This document shows positions 1 to 7,435 of a DNA stretch of 14,832 nt, one piece after another (position 1 is the first letter of the stretch; every line of letters starts with the position of its first letter). The notes under the pieces were generated by a model that did not search any database, was not told the DNA's origin, and worked only from the letters and a program-made list of their open reading frames with translations. The DNA lies in the NCBI GenBank assembly GCA_023441105.1, contig JAEZQX010000028.1:1-14832 (forward strand), read 5' to 3'. This stretch comes from Pseudomonadota bacterium (lineage in GTDB: Bacteria > Pseudomonadota > Gammaproteobacteria > Burkholderiales > Burkholderiaceae). A program made the translations under genes and the position numbers.

Positions 1-1
1 G

Positions 2-346
2 GTGGCGATGGCGCGCGGCAACCTGCAGCGGGCGGGCCTGCCGCCCGAGTCGGTGACCTTCGAGGTGCGCGCTGCAATCGATGCCGGTCCGCCATGGCCC
101 GAGCCCGGCGTCATCGTCTCCAACCCGCCCTACAACGAGCGGGTGCCGATCGACACCGCCACCTGGCGCGCCTTCGGTGCCACCCTGCGCGGACGCTTCG
201 GCGGCTGGCGCGCCCTGCTGCTCAGCAGCGACCGGCGTCTGCCCGGGCAGCTGGGGCTGCGCGAGCGGCGCAAGACGCCGCTTTTCAACGGCCAGATCGA
301 ATGCCGGCTGTTCGAGTTCGAAATGCGGCAACGAGGCGCAACTTGA
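2..346 (+). CDS. THUMP-type class I SAM-dependent RNA methyltransferase, 3' part only
   Basis: This is the C-terminal 114 residues of a methyltransferase whose start lies upstream of the window; the first codon shown is not the true start. The key motif is NPPYNER (residues about 41-47), the NPPY catalytic motif of N-methylating Rossmann methyltransferases. It is followed by FGGWRALLLSSD and a C-terminal IECRLFEFE strand. This layout resembles the N-terminal methyltransferase half of RlmL, which makes m2G2445 in 23S rRNA, and the single-domain homologues common in betaproteobacteria. The expected role is guanine-N2 methylation of rRNA in the cytoplasm using S-adenosylmethionine. It converges on pilU with only 18 bp between them. 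The family call is firm; the exact target base is inferred, so no symbol is given. Confidence 0.85.
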   Translation: MAMARGNLQRAGLPPESVTFEVRAAIDAGPPWPEPGVIVSNPPYNERVPIDTATWRAFGATLRGRFGGWRALLLSSDRRLPGQLGLRERRKTPLFNGQIECRLFEFEMRQRGAT

Positions 347-364
347 CGCGGCCGAGAGGGTCCG

Positions 365-1579
365 CTACACCAGGTCGAGGTGGCCGATGCCCGAGTTGAC
401 GTCGCGCTTGATCCGCGTGCCGTTGAGCTTGATGTTCAGCCGCAGGTCGTTGACCGAGTCGGCGTTGCGCAGGGCGTCCTCGTAGCCGATTTCGCCGGCC
501 TCGTAGAGGTCGAAGAGATGCTGGTCGAAGGTCTGCATCCCGAGCTCGCGCGACTTCTTCATGATCTCCTTGATCTCGGAAACCTCGCCCTTGAAGATCA
601 GGTCCGAGACCAGCGGCGAATTGATCATCACCTCGACCGCGGCCACCCGACCCTTGCGGCCCTCGAGCGGCACCAGCCGCTGCGAGATCAGCGCCTTCAG
701 GTTGAGCGACAAGTCCATCAGCAGCTGCTGGCGCCGCTCTTCGGGAAAGAAGTTGATGATCCTGTCGAGCGCCTGGTTGGAGCTGTTGGCATGCAGCGTG
801 GCCAGGCACAGGTGCCCGGTTTCGGCGAACGCCACCGCGTGCTCCATCGTCTCGCGATCGCGGATCTCGCCGATCATGATCACGTCCGGCGCCTGGCGCA
901 GCGTGTTCTTCAGCGCCACCTCCCAGCTCGCCGTGTCGACACCGACCTCGCGATGGGTGACGATGCAGTTGCGATGGGGATGCACGTATTCGACCGGATC
1001 CTCGATGGTCACGATGTGGCCGTGGCTGTTCTCGTTGCGATAGCCGATCATCGATGCCAGGGTGGTCGACTTGCCCGAGCCGGTCGCGCCCACCATGATG
1101 ATCAGGCCGCGCTTGGTCATCGACAGCTCGGCCATCACCGCCGGCAGCCGCAGCTCCTCGAACTTGGGGATGTTGCTCTGGATCACCCGCAGCACGATGC
1201 CGGTGCGTCCGAGCTGGGTGAACGCGTTGACCCGGAAGCGGCCGATGCCGCCGGGGCTGATCGCGAAGTTGAGCTCCTTGTTGGCTTCGAATTCGGCGGC
1301 CTGCCGGTCGTTCATCAGCGCCCGCGACAGCTCGGTCGTGTGCTGCGGCGTCAACGGCACGTTCGATACCGGCATCAGCTTGCCGTCGATCTTGAACGCC
1401 GGCGGAAAATCCGCCGTCAGGAAGAGGTCCGACCCCTTCTTGGCGATCATCAGGCGCAGCAGGTCGTGCAGGAACTTCGAGGCCTGCTCGCGCTCGAGCG
1501 AGGCGGGTCGGGCAGCCGCAGCGGCGCCGGCGGCGGCGGCGGGTTTGGCCGTGGGGGCGCTGGCAGCGGCGCTCGTCAT
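365..1579 (-). CDS. pilU: Type IV pilus retraction ATPase PilU
   Basis: Hexameric secretion-type ATPase of 404 residues that assists PilT in pulling in type IV pili at the inner-membrane base of the pilus machine. Visible motifs in order are the Walker A box GATGSGKST (164-172), the Asp box TIEDPVEYVH (191-200), Walker B DVIMIGEIRD (232-241) and the His box ETGHLCLATLHANS (253-266). The PilT-specific AIRNLIRE motif is replaced by LVSDLIFKGE (about 323-332), which separates PilU from PilT. The first 28 residues are an Ala/Pro-rich extension not seen in the ATPase core. The ATG is supported by an AGGAAA ribosome-binding site about 8 bases upstream. It lies 22 bp downstream of pilT on the same strand, so the two are almost certainly co-transcribed. 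It converges on the methyltransferase gene. Confidence 0.95.
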   Translation of the reverse strand: MTSAAASAPTAKPAAAAGAAAAARPASLEREQASKFLHDLLRLMIAKKGSDLFLTADFPPAFKIDGKLMPVSNVPLTPQHTTELSRALMNDRQAAEFEANKELNFAISPGGIGRFRVNAFTQLGRTGIVLRVIQSNIPKFEELRLPAVMAELSMTKRGLIIMVGATGSGKSTTLASMIGYRNENSHGHIVTIEDPVEYVHPHRNCIVTHREVGVDTASWEVALKNTLRQAPDVIMIGEIRDRETMEHAVAFAETGHLCLATLHANSSNQALDRIINFFPEERRQQLLMDLSLNLKALISQRLVPLEGRKGRVAAVEVMINSPLVSDLIFKGEVSEIKEIMKKSRELGMQTFDQHLFDLYEAGEIGYEDALRNADSVNDLRLNIKLNGTRIKRDVNSGIGHLDLV

Positions 1580-1601
1580 GTCGTCGGTTTCCTGTTCCGG
1601 A

Positions 1602-2645
1602 TCAGCCCGGGAAGCTTTCCTTGACGGTGGCGGCGGCGCGCGCTTCCTGCATCGAGATGACGTTGCGGCGGACCAGGTCGGTCAGGCACTGGTCGAGGGT
1701 CTGCATGCCGAGCGCCGCGCCGGTCTGGATGGCGGCGTTCATCTGCGACACCTTCGCCTCGCGGATCAGGTTGCGGATCGCCGGCGTGCCGATCATGATC
1801 TCGTGCGCGGCGACCCGGCCGCCGCCGTCCTTGGTCTTCAGCAGCGACTGCGAGATGACGGCCTTGAGGGACTCCGACAACATCGCCCGCACCATGTCCT
1901 TCTCGGCGGCCGGGAAGACGTCGACGATCCGGTCGATGGTCTTGGCAGCCGAAGACGTGTGCAGCGTGCCGAAGACCAGGTGGCCGGTCTCGGCCGCGGT
2001 CAGCGCCAGGCGGATGGTCTCGAGGTCACGCAACTCGCCGACCAGGATGATGTCCGGATCCTCGCGCAGCGCGCTGCGCAGGGCGTTGTTGAACGACAAG
2101 GTGTGCGGGCCGACCTCGCGCTGGTTGATCAGCGAGCGCTTGGACTCGTGCACGAATTCGATCGGATCCTCGACGGTCAGGATGTGGCCGTAGAGGTTCT
2201 CGTTGATGTGGTTGATCATCGCCGCCAGCGTCGTCGACTTGCCCGAGCCGGTGGGGCCGGTGACCAGCACCAGGCCGCGCGGCTGGTTGGCGATCTCGAC
2301 GAACGACTTCGGGCAGTTGAGCTCCTCGAGCGACAGGATCTTGGAGGGGATGGTCCGCATCACCGCGCCGGCGCCGCGCTGCTGCACGAAGGCGTTGACC
2401 CGGAAGCGCGCCAGACCCGGAATCGCGAACGAGAAGTCGCATTCCAGGTTCTCCTCGTACTGCTTGCGCTGCGAGTCGTTCATGATGTCGTAGATCAGGC
2501 TGTGGACATCCTTGTGCTCCATCGGCGGCAGGTTGATGCGCCGAACGTCGCCATGAACGCGGATCATCGGCGGCAGCCCCGCCGACAGGTGCAGGTCCGA
2601 CGCCTTGTTCTTGACCGAGAAGGCCAGCAGTTCAGCGATATCCAT
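1602..2645 (-). CDS. pilT: Type IV pilus twitching motility ATPase PilT
   Basis: The main pilus retraction motor, 347 residues, matching the usual PilT length. It shows Walker A GPTGSGKST (130-138), the Asp box ILTVEDPIEFVH (155-166), Walker B DIILVGELRD (198-207), the His box ETGHLVFGTLHTS (219-231) and the diagnostic AIRNLIRE motif (289-296), needed for twitching in characterised PilT proteins. The frame stays open 41 codons further upstream, but the start MDIAELL is chosen because it matches the PilT N-terminus and has an AAAGG ribosome-binding site about 8 bases before it. The gene is first in a pilT-pilU operon and is divergent from the yggS-type gene across a 112-bp gap. No convincing promoter was identified on its own strand. 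Confidence 0.97.
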   Translation of the reverse strand: MDIAELLAFSVKNKASDLHLSAGLPPMIRVHGDVRRINLPPMEHKDVHSLIYDIMNDSQRKQYEENLECDFSFAIPGLARFRVNAFVQQRGAGAVMRTIPSKILSLEELNCPKSFVEIANQPRGLVLVTGPTGSGKSTTLAAMINHINENLYGHILTVEDPIEFVHESKRSLINQREVGPHTLSFNNALRSALREDPDIILVGELRDLETIRLALTAAETGHLVFGTLHTSSAAKTIDRIVDVFPAAEKDMVRAMLSESLKAVISQSLLKTKDGGGRVAAHEIMIGTPAIRNLIREAKVSQMNAAIQTGAALGMQTLDQCLTDLVRRNVISMQEARAAATVKESFPG

Positions 2646-2658
2646 CGAATGCCCTTTC

Positions 2659-2686
2659 TTGCGTCCTCGTGGTGCGCGTCTACAAT
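2659..2686 (+). promoter_or_regulatory. Candidate sigma70 promoter for the yggS-type gene
   Basis: TTGCGT (2659-2664) is followed after 16 bases by TACAAT (2681-2686), which would start transcription near 2692 and give a leader of about 65 bases to the ATG at 2758. The -10 box is 5/6 to consensus; the -35 box matches mainly at TTG. The site lies in the pilT/yggS divergent gap, so it could interfere with pilT transcription. Confidence 0.35.
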
Positions 2687-2757
2687 CCCGCTCTCCAAGT
2701 GTAGGCGGCGCTCGCGCGGGCGCGCGCCGGCATCGGTTGAAACCGCATCTGCAGGCG

Positions 2758-3510
2758 ATGAACGGCACTCTCTCGTTGGCGCAGCGCTATCAGGCCGTCA
2801 AGGCCCGGATCGAACGGGCAGCCGCAGCGGTCGGACGGGACCCGGACAGCGTGCGCCTGCTGGCGGTCGGCAAGACCTTCCCCGCCGGCAGCATCGCCGA
2901 ACTCGCGGCGCTCGGCCAACAGGCCTTCGGCGAGAACTATCTCCAGGAGGCGCTTGCCAAGATGGCGGCGCTTGCGCACCTGCGTCCTGCATGGCCCGCC
3001 GGCGCCGCGGCAATCGAGTGGCATTTCATCGGCCCGATCCAGTCCAACAAGACGCGCAGGATCGCCGAATCCTTCGACTGGGTGCAGTCGGTCGACCAGG
3101 AGCGAATCGCGCGCCGGCTGTCGGAGCAGCGGCCACCTGAGCTGCCGCCACTGCAGGTCTGCCTGCAGGTGAACGTCTCGGGCGAGGCGAGCAAGAGCGG
3201 CTGCCCGCCCGAAGAGGTGGTGGCGCTGGCACGGGCGCTGGCCGCGATGCCGGGCATCCGGCTGCGCGGCCTGATGGCGATACCGGAGCCGAGCGACGAC
3301 GCGGCCTTGCAGGCGTCGCGCTTCGCGGAACTGCGCCGGTTGCTCGATGAAGCCAGGCAGGCGCTGGAGGGATCAGGCCTGCCGGGGGCGGACCGGCTCG
3401 ACACGCTGTCGATGGGCATGTCGGCGGACCTGGAGACGGCGATCGCCGAGGGGGCGACGATCGTGAGGGTCGGCTCGGCGCTCTTCGGCGAGCGCCCGGC
3501 CAGGAGCTAG
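2758..3510 (+). CDS. yggS: YggS/PLPBP family pyridoxal-phosphate homeostasis protein
   Basis: A single-domain fold-type III PLP-binding protein of 250 residues, with no known catalytic activity, that helps control vitamin B6 and amino/keto-acid balance in the cytoplasm. The PLP-binding lysine is K39 in LLAVGKTFP. Other family signatures are FGENYLQE (57-64), WHFIGPIQSNKTR (88-100) and the phosphate-binding C-terminal segment starting LSMGMSADLE (217-226) and ending VRVGSALFGER. The frame runs upstream of 2758, but the ATG there gives the normal family length and N-terminus; its ribosome-binding site (GCAGGCG) is weak. It is divergent from pilT, an arrangement also known in Pseudomonas, where proC lies beside it. 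Here rpsT and murJ lie between the two. Confidence 0.95.
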   Translation: MNGTLSLAQRYQAVKARIERAAAAVGRDPDSVRLLAVGKTFPAGSIAELAALGQQAFGENYLQEALAKMAALAHLRPAWPAGAAAIEWHFIGPIQSNKTRRIAESFDWVQSVDQERIARRLSEQRPPELPPLQVCLQVNVSGEASKSGCPPEEVVALARALAAMPGIRLRGLMAIPEPSDDAALQASRFAELRRLLDEARQALEGSGLPGADRLDTLSMGMSADLETAIAEGATIVRVGSALFGERPARS

Positions 3511-3520
3511 CCCAGGCGGC

Positions 3521-3540
3521 GAGCCCAGGCGGCTGGGCTC
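3521..3540. terminator. Perfect 8-bp hairpin between convergent yggS and rpsT
   Basis: The arms GAGCCCAG and CTGGGCTC flank a GCGG loop, so the hairpin forms on either strand and could serve both converging genes. It overlaps the rpsT stop codon (3539-3541). No T-run follows on either strand, so it is not a standard intrinsic terminator. Its left arm is part of a 12-base direct repeat (AGCCCAGGCGGC at 3509-3520 and 3522-3533). Confidence 0.4.
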
Positions 3541-3817
3541 AGGCCTGCTGCGCCGAACCCATCGCTTTCACGGCAGCGGCCAGCCGGCTCTTGTGGCGGG
3601 CAGCCGCATTCTTGTGGATGATCCGCTTGTCGGCGATCGAGTCGATGATGCTCATCGAGGCGCGGAACTGGTTGGCGGCGGCATCCTTGTCGCCGGCGGC
3701 CACTGCCTTGCGCACCGACTTGATGGCGGTACGCAGCTTGGAGCGCAGGCTGCTGTTGTGTGCATTGAGCTGCACCGCTTGCCGCGCACGCTTGCGGGCT
3801 GACGCAATGTTGGCCAT
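3539..3817 (-). CDS. rpsT: 30S ribosomal protein S20
   Basis: A small basic ribosomal protein of 92 residues that binds 16S rRNA in the body of the 30S subunit. The N-terminus [13 protein letters not shown] and the later segment [22 protein letters not shown] (about 58-79) are standard S20 features, and the length is normal. The ATG has an AGAGGA ribosome-binding site about 10 bases upstream. It is a single-gene unit, divergent from murJ and convergent with the yggS-type gene. Its promoter is one of the best in the window (3960-3989) and implies a leader of about 135 bases with inverted repeats. S20 represses its own translation in E. coli; whether the same happens here is inference. Confidence 0.98.
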   Translation of the reverse strand: MANIASARKRARQAVQLNAHNSSLRSKLRTAIKSVRKAVAAGDKDAAANQFRASMSIIDSIADKRIIHKNAAARHKSRLAAAVKAMGSAQQA

Positions 3818-3847
3818 TGTTGCTGAATCCTCTGCTGACGCGTGATG

Positions 3848-3946
3848 GCGTCAATCACGGGCTGACTGCAACGGCAGGCGGCCGGGCAGGCCCGGGCGGT
3901 ACCGGGTGAACCACCATGGCCCCGGACCCCGACGCTGGATTGACGC
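3848..3946. repeat. Inverted repeats in the rpsT leader
   Basis: GCGTCAATC (3848-3856) and GATTGACGC (3938-3946) are perfect 9-base inverted copies separated by 81 bases. Both fall in the predicted rpsT leader. A local hairpin, CGTGAT/ATCACG with a 7-base loop, begins at 3841 and overlaps the first arm, so two alternative pairings are possible. The right arm also overlaps the candidate -35 box of murJ. Confidence 0.4.
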
Positions 3947-3967
3947 AGGTTAGCCAAGTATTATAGC
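3940..3967 (+). promoter_or_regulatory. Candidate murJ promoter
   Basis: TTGACG (3940-3945), 16 bases, then TATAGC (3962-3967). The -35 box is 5/6 and the -10 box 4/6 to sigma70 consensus. Transcription would begin near 3974, leaving a leader of about 125 bases before the TTG start at 4101. The -10 box overlaps the rpsT -10 box on the other strand, so both genes may compete for polymerase. Confidence 0.35.
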
Positions 3968-3989
3968 GCGGCCGCTGCCTGGCCATCAA
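3960..3989 (-). promoter_or_regulatory. Strong sigma70 promoter of rpsT
   Basis: Read on the minus strand, TTGATG (3989-3984) is followed after 18 bases by a perfect TATAAT (3965-3960). It stands out as an AT-rich island in a very GC-rich gap, and fits a highly expressed ribosomal protein gene. The expected start of transcription is near 3953. Confidence 0.65.
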
Positions 3990-4100
3990 GAACCGGTAAT
4001 TGGCCTGCAAGCAAGGATGCCCCTGCGGGGGATGCTCCCCGGCTGGCGGGCCCCCGCAGCCGCGGGCAGCGCCTGCCCCGGAACGACAACAGGGTCTTCG

Positions 4101-5714
4101 TTGAACCTTCTCCGAGCGGCCGCCACCATCAGCGGCCTCACCTTCATTTCCCGGGTGACCGGCCTGATCCGCGAGACGCTGGTCGCGGCCACCTTCGGCG
4201 CCGGTCCGATGACCGATGCCTTCTTCGTGGCCTTCCGGCTGCCGAACCTGCTGCGTCGCCTGTTCGCGGAAGGCGCCTTCACCCAGGCCTTCGTGCCGAT
4301 CCTCGCCGAGACCCGCGCCAAGGATCCGGCGCGCACCAAGGCGATCGTCGATGCGGTCGCCACCGCCCTCTTCTGGACGCTGCTGCTGGTATCGCTGGCC
4401 GGCGTGCTGTTCGCCCCCTGGCTGGTGTACCTGATCGCCAGCGGCCTGCGCGACGACCCCGAGACCTTCACCATCGCCACCAACCTGACCCGCTGGATGT
4501 TCCCGTACATCCTGATGATCTCGCTGGTGGCGCTGGCCGCCGGGATTCTCAACCTGTGGCGCATGTTCGCGGTGCCGGCCTTCGCGCCGGTACTGCTCAA
4601 CCTCTCCTTCATCTTCGCCGCCCTGTACCTGTCCAGGTACTTCGACCCGCCGATCTACGCCCTGGCGGCGGGGGTCGTGATCGGCGGCATCGCCCAACTG
4701 GCATGGCAGGTGCCGGCGCTGCTGAGGATCGGCATGCTGCCGCGCATCGGCTGGGCGCCGCAGCGCACGCTGCGCGATCCGATGGTGCGCCGGATCCTGA
4801 AGAACATGGGGCCGGCGGTGCTGGCGGTGTCGGTGGCGCAGTTCAGCCTGATCATCAACACCCAGATCGCCTCCTACCTGGCGCCGGGCAGCGTCTCGTG
4901 GATCTCCTTCGGCGACCGCCTGATGGAGTTCCCCACGGCCATGCTGGGCATCGCGATGGGCACCGTGCTGCTGCCCAGCCTGTCGCAGGCGCATGCCGAA
5001 GGCGACGCCCGCCAGTATTCGGCCCTGCTCGACTGGGGGTTGCGCCTGTGCCTGCTGCTGGCGGCGCCGGCCATGGTCGGGCTCGCGCTGCTGGCCGAGC
5101 CGCTCACCGCGCTGATGTTCCACTACGGCGCCTTCAGCGGCAACGACCTCGCCATGACGGCGCGGACGGTCAGCGCCTACTCGGTGGGGCTGTTCGGCCT
5201 GATCGCGGTCAAGATCCTGGCGCCCGGCTTCTTCGCCAAGCAGGACGTGAAGACGCCGGTCAAGATCGCGATCAGCGTGCTGGCGGTGACCCAGTTGCTG
5301 AACCTGCTGCTGGTGCCCTGGCTGGCGCACGCCGGCCTCGCGCTGGCCATCTCGCTGGGCGCCTGGCTCAATTCCGGCTGGCTGCTGTTCGGGCTGCGCC
5401 GGCGCGGTCTCTATGTCGCCGGGCCCGGCTGGAGCGGCTACGGCATCAAGGTGGCGGCGGCGCTGACGGCGATGGCCGCCGCGCTGTGGTACGCCTCGCG
5501 CCGCTTCGACTGGGCGGCGCTGCAGGCGCAGCCGGTCGAACGCGCGGCGCTGGTGCTCGGGCTGGTGGCAGGCGGTGGTATCGTCTACTTCCTGGTCCTG
5601 CTGCTGCTCGGCATGCGCCCGCGCAGCCTGCTGCGGCCGCCCGTGACCGCTGCCAGCACCGCTCCCGCCGCCGCCGCACGCCCGCCAACCACGCCAGCAC
5701 CGCCAGCACCATGA
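4101..5714 (+). CDS. murJ: Lipid II flippase MurJ
   Basis: A polytopic inner-membrane protein of the MOP superfamily that moves lipid II across the membrane for peptidoglycan synthesis. The frame is open from 4017, but the TTG at 4101 is preferred. It follows AGGG (4091-4094) by 6 bases and gives MNLLRAAATISG, like E. coli MurJ. From this start, R18, R24, D39 and R52 fall exactly at the positions of residues essential in E. coli MurJ, and the conserved DRLMEFP motif is present further on. GAGPMTDAFFVAFRLPNLLR (33-52) is the family signature. The protein has 537 residues, longer than E. coli MurJ (511), mainly because of an Ala/Pro/Thr-rich tail of about 25 residues. Its stop overlaps the proC start (ATGA), which suggests translational coupling. 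Confidence 0.95.
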   Translation: MNLLRAAATISGLTFISRVTGLIRETLVAATFGAGPMTDAFFVAFRLPNLLRRLFAEGAFTQAFVPILAETRAKDPARTKAIVDAVATALFWTLLLVSLAGVLFAPWLVYLIASGLRDDPETFTIATNLTRWMFPYILMISLVALAAGILNLWRMFAVPAFAPVLLNLSFIFAALYLSRYFDPPIYALAAGVVIGGIAQLAWQVPALLRIGMLPRIGWAPQRTLRDPMVRRILKNMGPAVLAVSVAQFSLIINTQIASYLAPGSVSWISFGDRLMEFPTAMLGIAMGTVLLPSLSQAHAEGDARQYSALLDWGLRLCLLLAAPAMVGLALLAEPLTALMFHYGAFSGNDLAMTARTVSAYSVGLFGLIAVKILAPGFFAKQDVKTPVKIAISVLAVTQLLNLLLVPWLAHAGLALAISLGAWLNSGWLLFGLRRRGLYVAGPGWSGYGIKVAAALTAMAAALWYASRRFDWAALQAQPVERAALVLGLVAGGGIVYFLVLLLLGMRPRSLLRPPVTAASTAPAAAARPPTTPAPPAP

Positions 5715-6676
5715 GCAAGCAAGCCGCACCCGTCACTCCGACCTCGCAAGCAGCCGCGACCATGCCATCCTCCGCGGCCACCGGCGCGTCTGCGCCAGCT
5801 CCCGGCGCCGTGCTCGCCGACCGGCGCATCCTCTTCATCGGCGGTGGCAACATGGCCAGCGCGATGATCAAGGGCCTGGTGGGCGCCGGCATGACCGCCG
5901 CCGGGATCCTGGTGATCGAGCCGGTCGAGGCCGCTCGCCGGACGCTCGCCGAGCAGTCGGGAACAACCGTGTTTCCCGGCGCCGACGCCATTCCCGGCGA
6001 CCTGCGCTTCGACGCGATGGTGCTGGCCGTCAAGCCGCAGCAGGCGGGAACGGCACTGAGGGCGTGCCAGGACCTGATCGCGCGCAATGCGGAGGCGGTG
6101 TTGATCAGCATCGCCGCCGGCCTCGGCATCGACCTGCTGGTCTCGATGAGCGGCGGCCATCGACGCGTGGTGCGCGCGATGCCGAACACCCCGTCGCTGA
6201 TCGGGGCGGGCATTTCCGGCCTCTTCATGCCTGCCCACACGCCGGCTGGCGACCGGGCGATCGCGGAGGCCATCCTGGCGAGCACCGGGAGCGTGGTCAC
6301 GGTCGACCACGAGGCGCTGATCGACACGGTCACCGCGGTCAGCGGCAGCGGACCGGCCTACGCCTTCTACCTGATGGAAGCCATGACCGAGGCGGGGATC
6401 GCCGGCGGCCTCGATGCCGCCACCGCGCGCGAACTGGCGGTGTGCACGGTCAGGGGAGCATCCCTGCTGGCGGCCGCCTCCGACGAACCGCCGGAAGTCC
6501 TGCGCGCCCGGGTGACGTCGCCGGCGGGAACCACCGCGGCGGCAGTCGCCGTCCTGGAGGAACGACAGGCCAAGGGCATCCTCCATGAGGCCATCCACGC
6601 CGCGGCGTCACGCAGCCGGCAACTGTCGACGGAAGCAGCGGCGGCCTGGAAAGCATCGCAGCCGGCCCGGCCGTGA
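5711..6676 (+). CDS. proC: Pyrroline-5-carboxylate reductase
   Basis: A cytoplasmic NAD(P)H enzyme for the last step of proline synthesis, 1-pyrroline-5-carboxylate to L-proline. It carries the Rossmann loop FIGGGNMASAM (42-52), AVKPQ (106-110), MPNTP (157-161), the substrate/dimer motif SGSGPAY (211-217) and VTSPAGTTAAAV (268-279). The length is 321 residues, against about 270 usual. The excess is a low-complexity Ala/Pro/Ser leader of about 36 residues before the Rossmann strand. The ATG at 5711 is chosen because it overlaps the murJ stop as ATGA, although no clear ribosome-binding site precedes it. ATG at 5762 or GTG at 5810 remain possible and would give a more typical N-terminus. It converges on lrgB with a 33-bp gap in which no clear terminator is seen. 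Confidence 0.93.
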   Translation: MSKQAAPVTPTSQAAATMPSSAATGASAPAPGAVLADRRILFIGGGNMASAMIKGLVGAGMTAAGILVIEPVEAARRTLAEQSGTTVFPGADAIPGDLRFDAMVLAVKPQQAGTALRACQDLIARNAEAVLISIAAGLGIDLLVSMSGGHRRVVRAMPNTPSLIGAGISGLFMPAHTPAGDRAIAEAILASTGSVVTVDHEALIDTVTAVSGSGPAYAFYLMEAMTEAGIAGGLDAATARELAVCTVRGASLLAAASDEPPEVLRARVTSPAGTTAAAVAVLEERQAKGILHEAIHAAASRSRQLSTEAAAAWKASQPARP

Positions 6677-6709
6677 GCGTCGCGACCAAGGAACCGGGCC
6701 GGTCTGCAA

Positions 6710-7435
6710 TCAGCGCAGGCCGAAGGCCAGCGGCATGAGCACGGCCGCCAGCACGACCTGCAGGCCCAGCGCCAGGCCGGCATAGGCGCCCGCATCCGCA
6801 TTCACCTGCAGCGCCCGCGCGGCGCCGATCCCGTGCGAGGCCGTGCCGAGCGCAAAGCCGCGCGCCGTCCAGCCCTGGCCCGCAGCCGGTACGCGCAGCA
6901 GGTCGAACAGATACTTGCCCGACATCGCGCCCACCATGCCGGTGAGGACCGCGAACACTGCCGACAGCGCGGGCACGCCGCCGATCTTGTCGGCAATGCC
7001 CATGGCCACCGGCGCGGTGACCGACTTGGGCGCCATCGACAGCACCACCTCGTACGGCAGGCCCAGGACCCAGGCCAGGCCCACGGCCGACACGCTGGCG
7101 GCGCCCCCGCCCAGCAGCGCGGCCAGCAGCACCCGCAGCCCCCGCGCGCGTAGTTCGGTGCGCCGCTGCCACAGCGGCCAAGCCAGCGCGACCACCGCCG
7201 GCCCCAGCAGGAAGTGGATGAACTGCGCACCCGAGAAGAAGCTGGGATAACTGACGCCCGTGCCCGTGAGCAGCATCGCCAGCGCCACCACCGACCAGAG
7301 CACGGGGTTGGCCCAGGCCGCGTTGCCGGTGCGCGCATAGAAGGTCTGCGCCAGCAGGTAGACGACCAGCGTGGCGGTCAGCCCGAACAAGGGCGTGGTC
7401 GCGAGGTAGACCCAGAGCTCCACGAAATCAGCCAT
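6710..7435 (-). CDS. lrgB: LrgB/CidB family integral membrane protein
   Basis: A hydrophobic protein of 241 residues with many predicted membrane segments. The LrgB signatures APKSVTAPVAM (135-145), followed by GVPALSAVFAVLTGMVGAMSG, and GTASHGIGAARA (197-208) are clear. The start at 7435 is chosen over one 10 codons upstream because it has GAGGG about 5 bases before it and overlaps the lrgA end by 8 bases, a normal coupled arrangement. LrgAB/CidAB proteins affect autolysis and overflow metabolism in Firmicutes, and plant and some bacterial relatives move small organic acids such as glycolate or pyruvate. Substrate and role here are unknown. The position after two flavoprotein genes suggests a metabolic link rather than a lysis role, but that is inference. 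Confidence 0.9.
   Translation of the reverse strand: MADFVELWVYLATTPLFGLTATLVVYLLAQTFYARTGNAAWANPVLWSVVALAMLLTGTGVSYPSFFSGAQFIHFLLGPAVVALAWPLWQRRTELRARGLRVLLAALLGGGAASVSAVGLAWVLGLPYEVVLSMAPKSVTAPVAMGIADKIGGVPALSAVFAVLTGMVGAMSGKYLFDLLRVPAAGQGWTARGFALGTASHGIGAARALQVNADAGAYAGLALGLQVVLAAVLMPLAFGLR

Noticed and set aside
380..1624. Plus-strand 414-codon open frame over pilU
   Set aside because: Antisense shadow of pilU; translation rich in His, Arg and Asp with no domain.
2646..2757. Sigma54-type promoter for pilT
   Set aside because: The GG doublet in TTGGAGAGCGGGATTGTA is followed 10 bases later by TG, not GC, so the sigma54 rule is not met.
1062..3140. Plus-strand 692-codon open frame across pilU, pilT and yggS
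   Set aside because: It lies antisense to pilT and pilU, whose motifs are complete, and its low-complexity Arg/Val/Asp-rich translation is typical of the opposite strand of GC-rich genes.
3855..5729. Minus-strand 624-codon open frame over murJ
   Set aside because: Its translation is a Gln/Arg/His-rich, low-complexity product of the strand opposite a high-GC membrane protein gene; murJ is certain.
6677..6709. Terminator between convergent proC and lrgB
   Set aside because: ACCGG/CCGGT arms are separated by a single base and cannot form a loop; no T-run is present.
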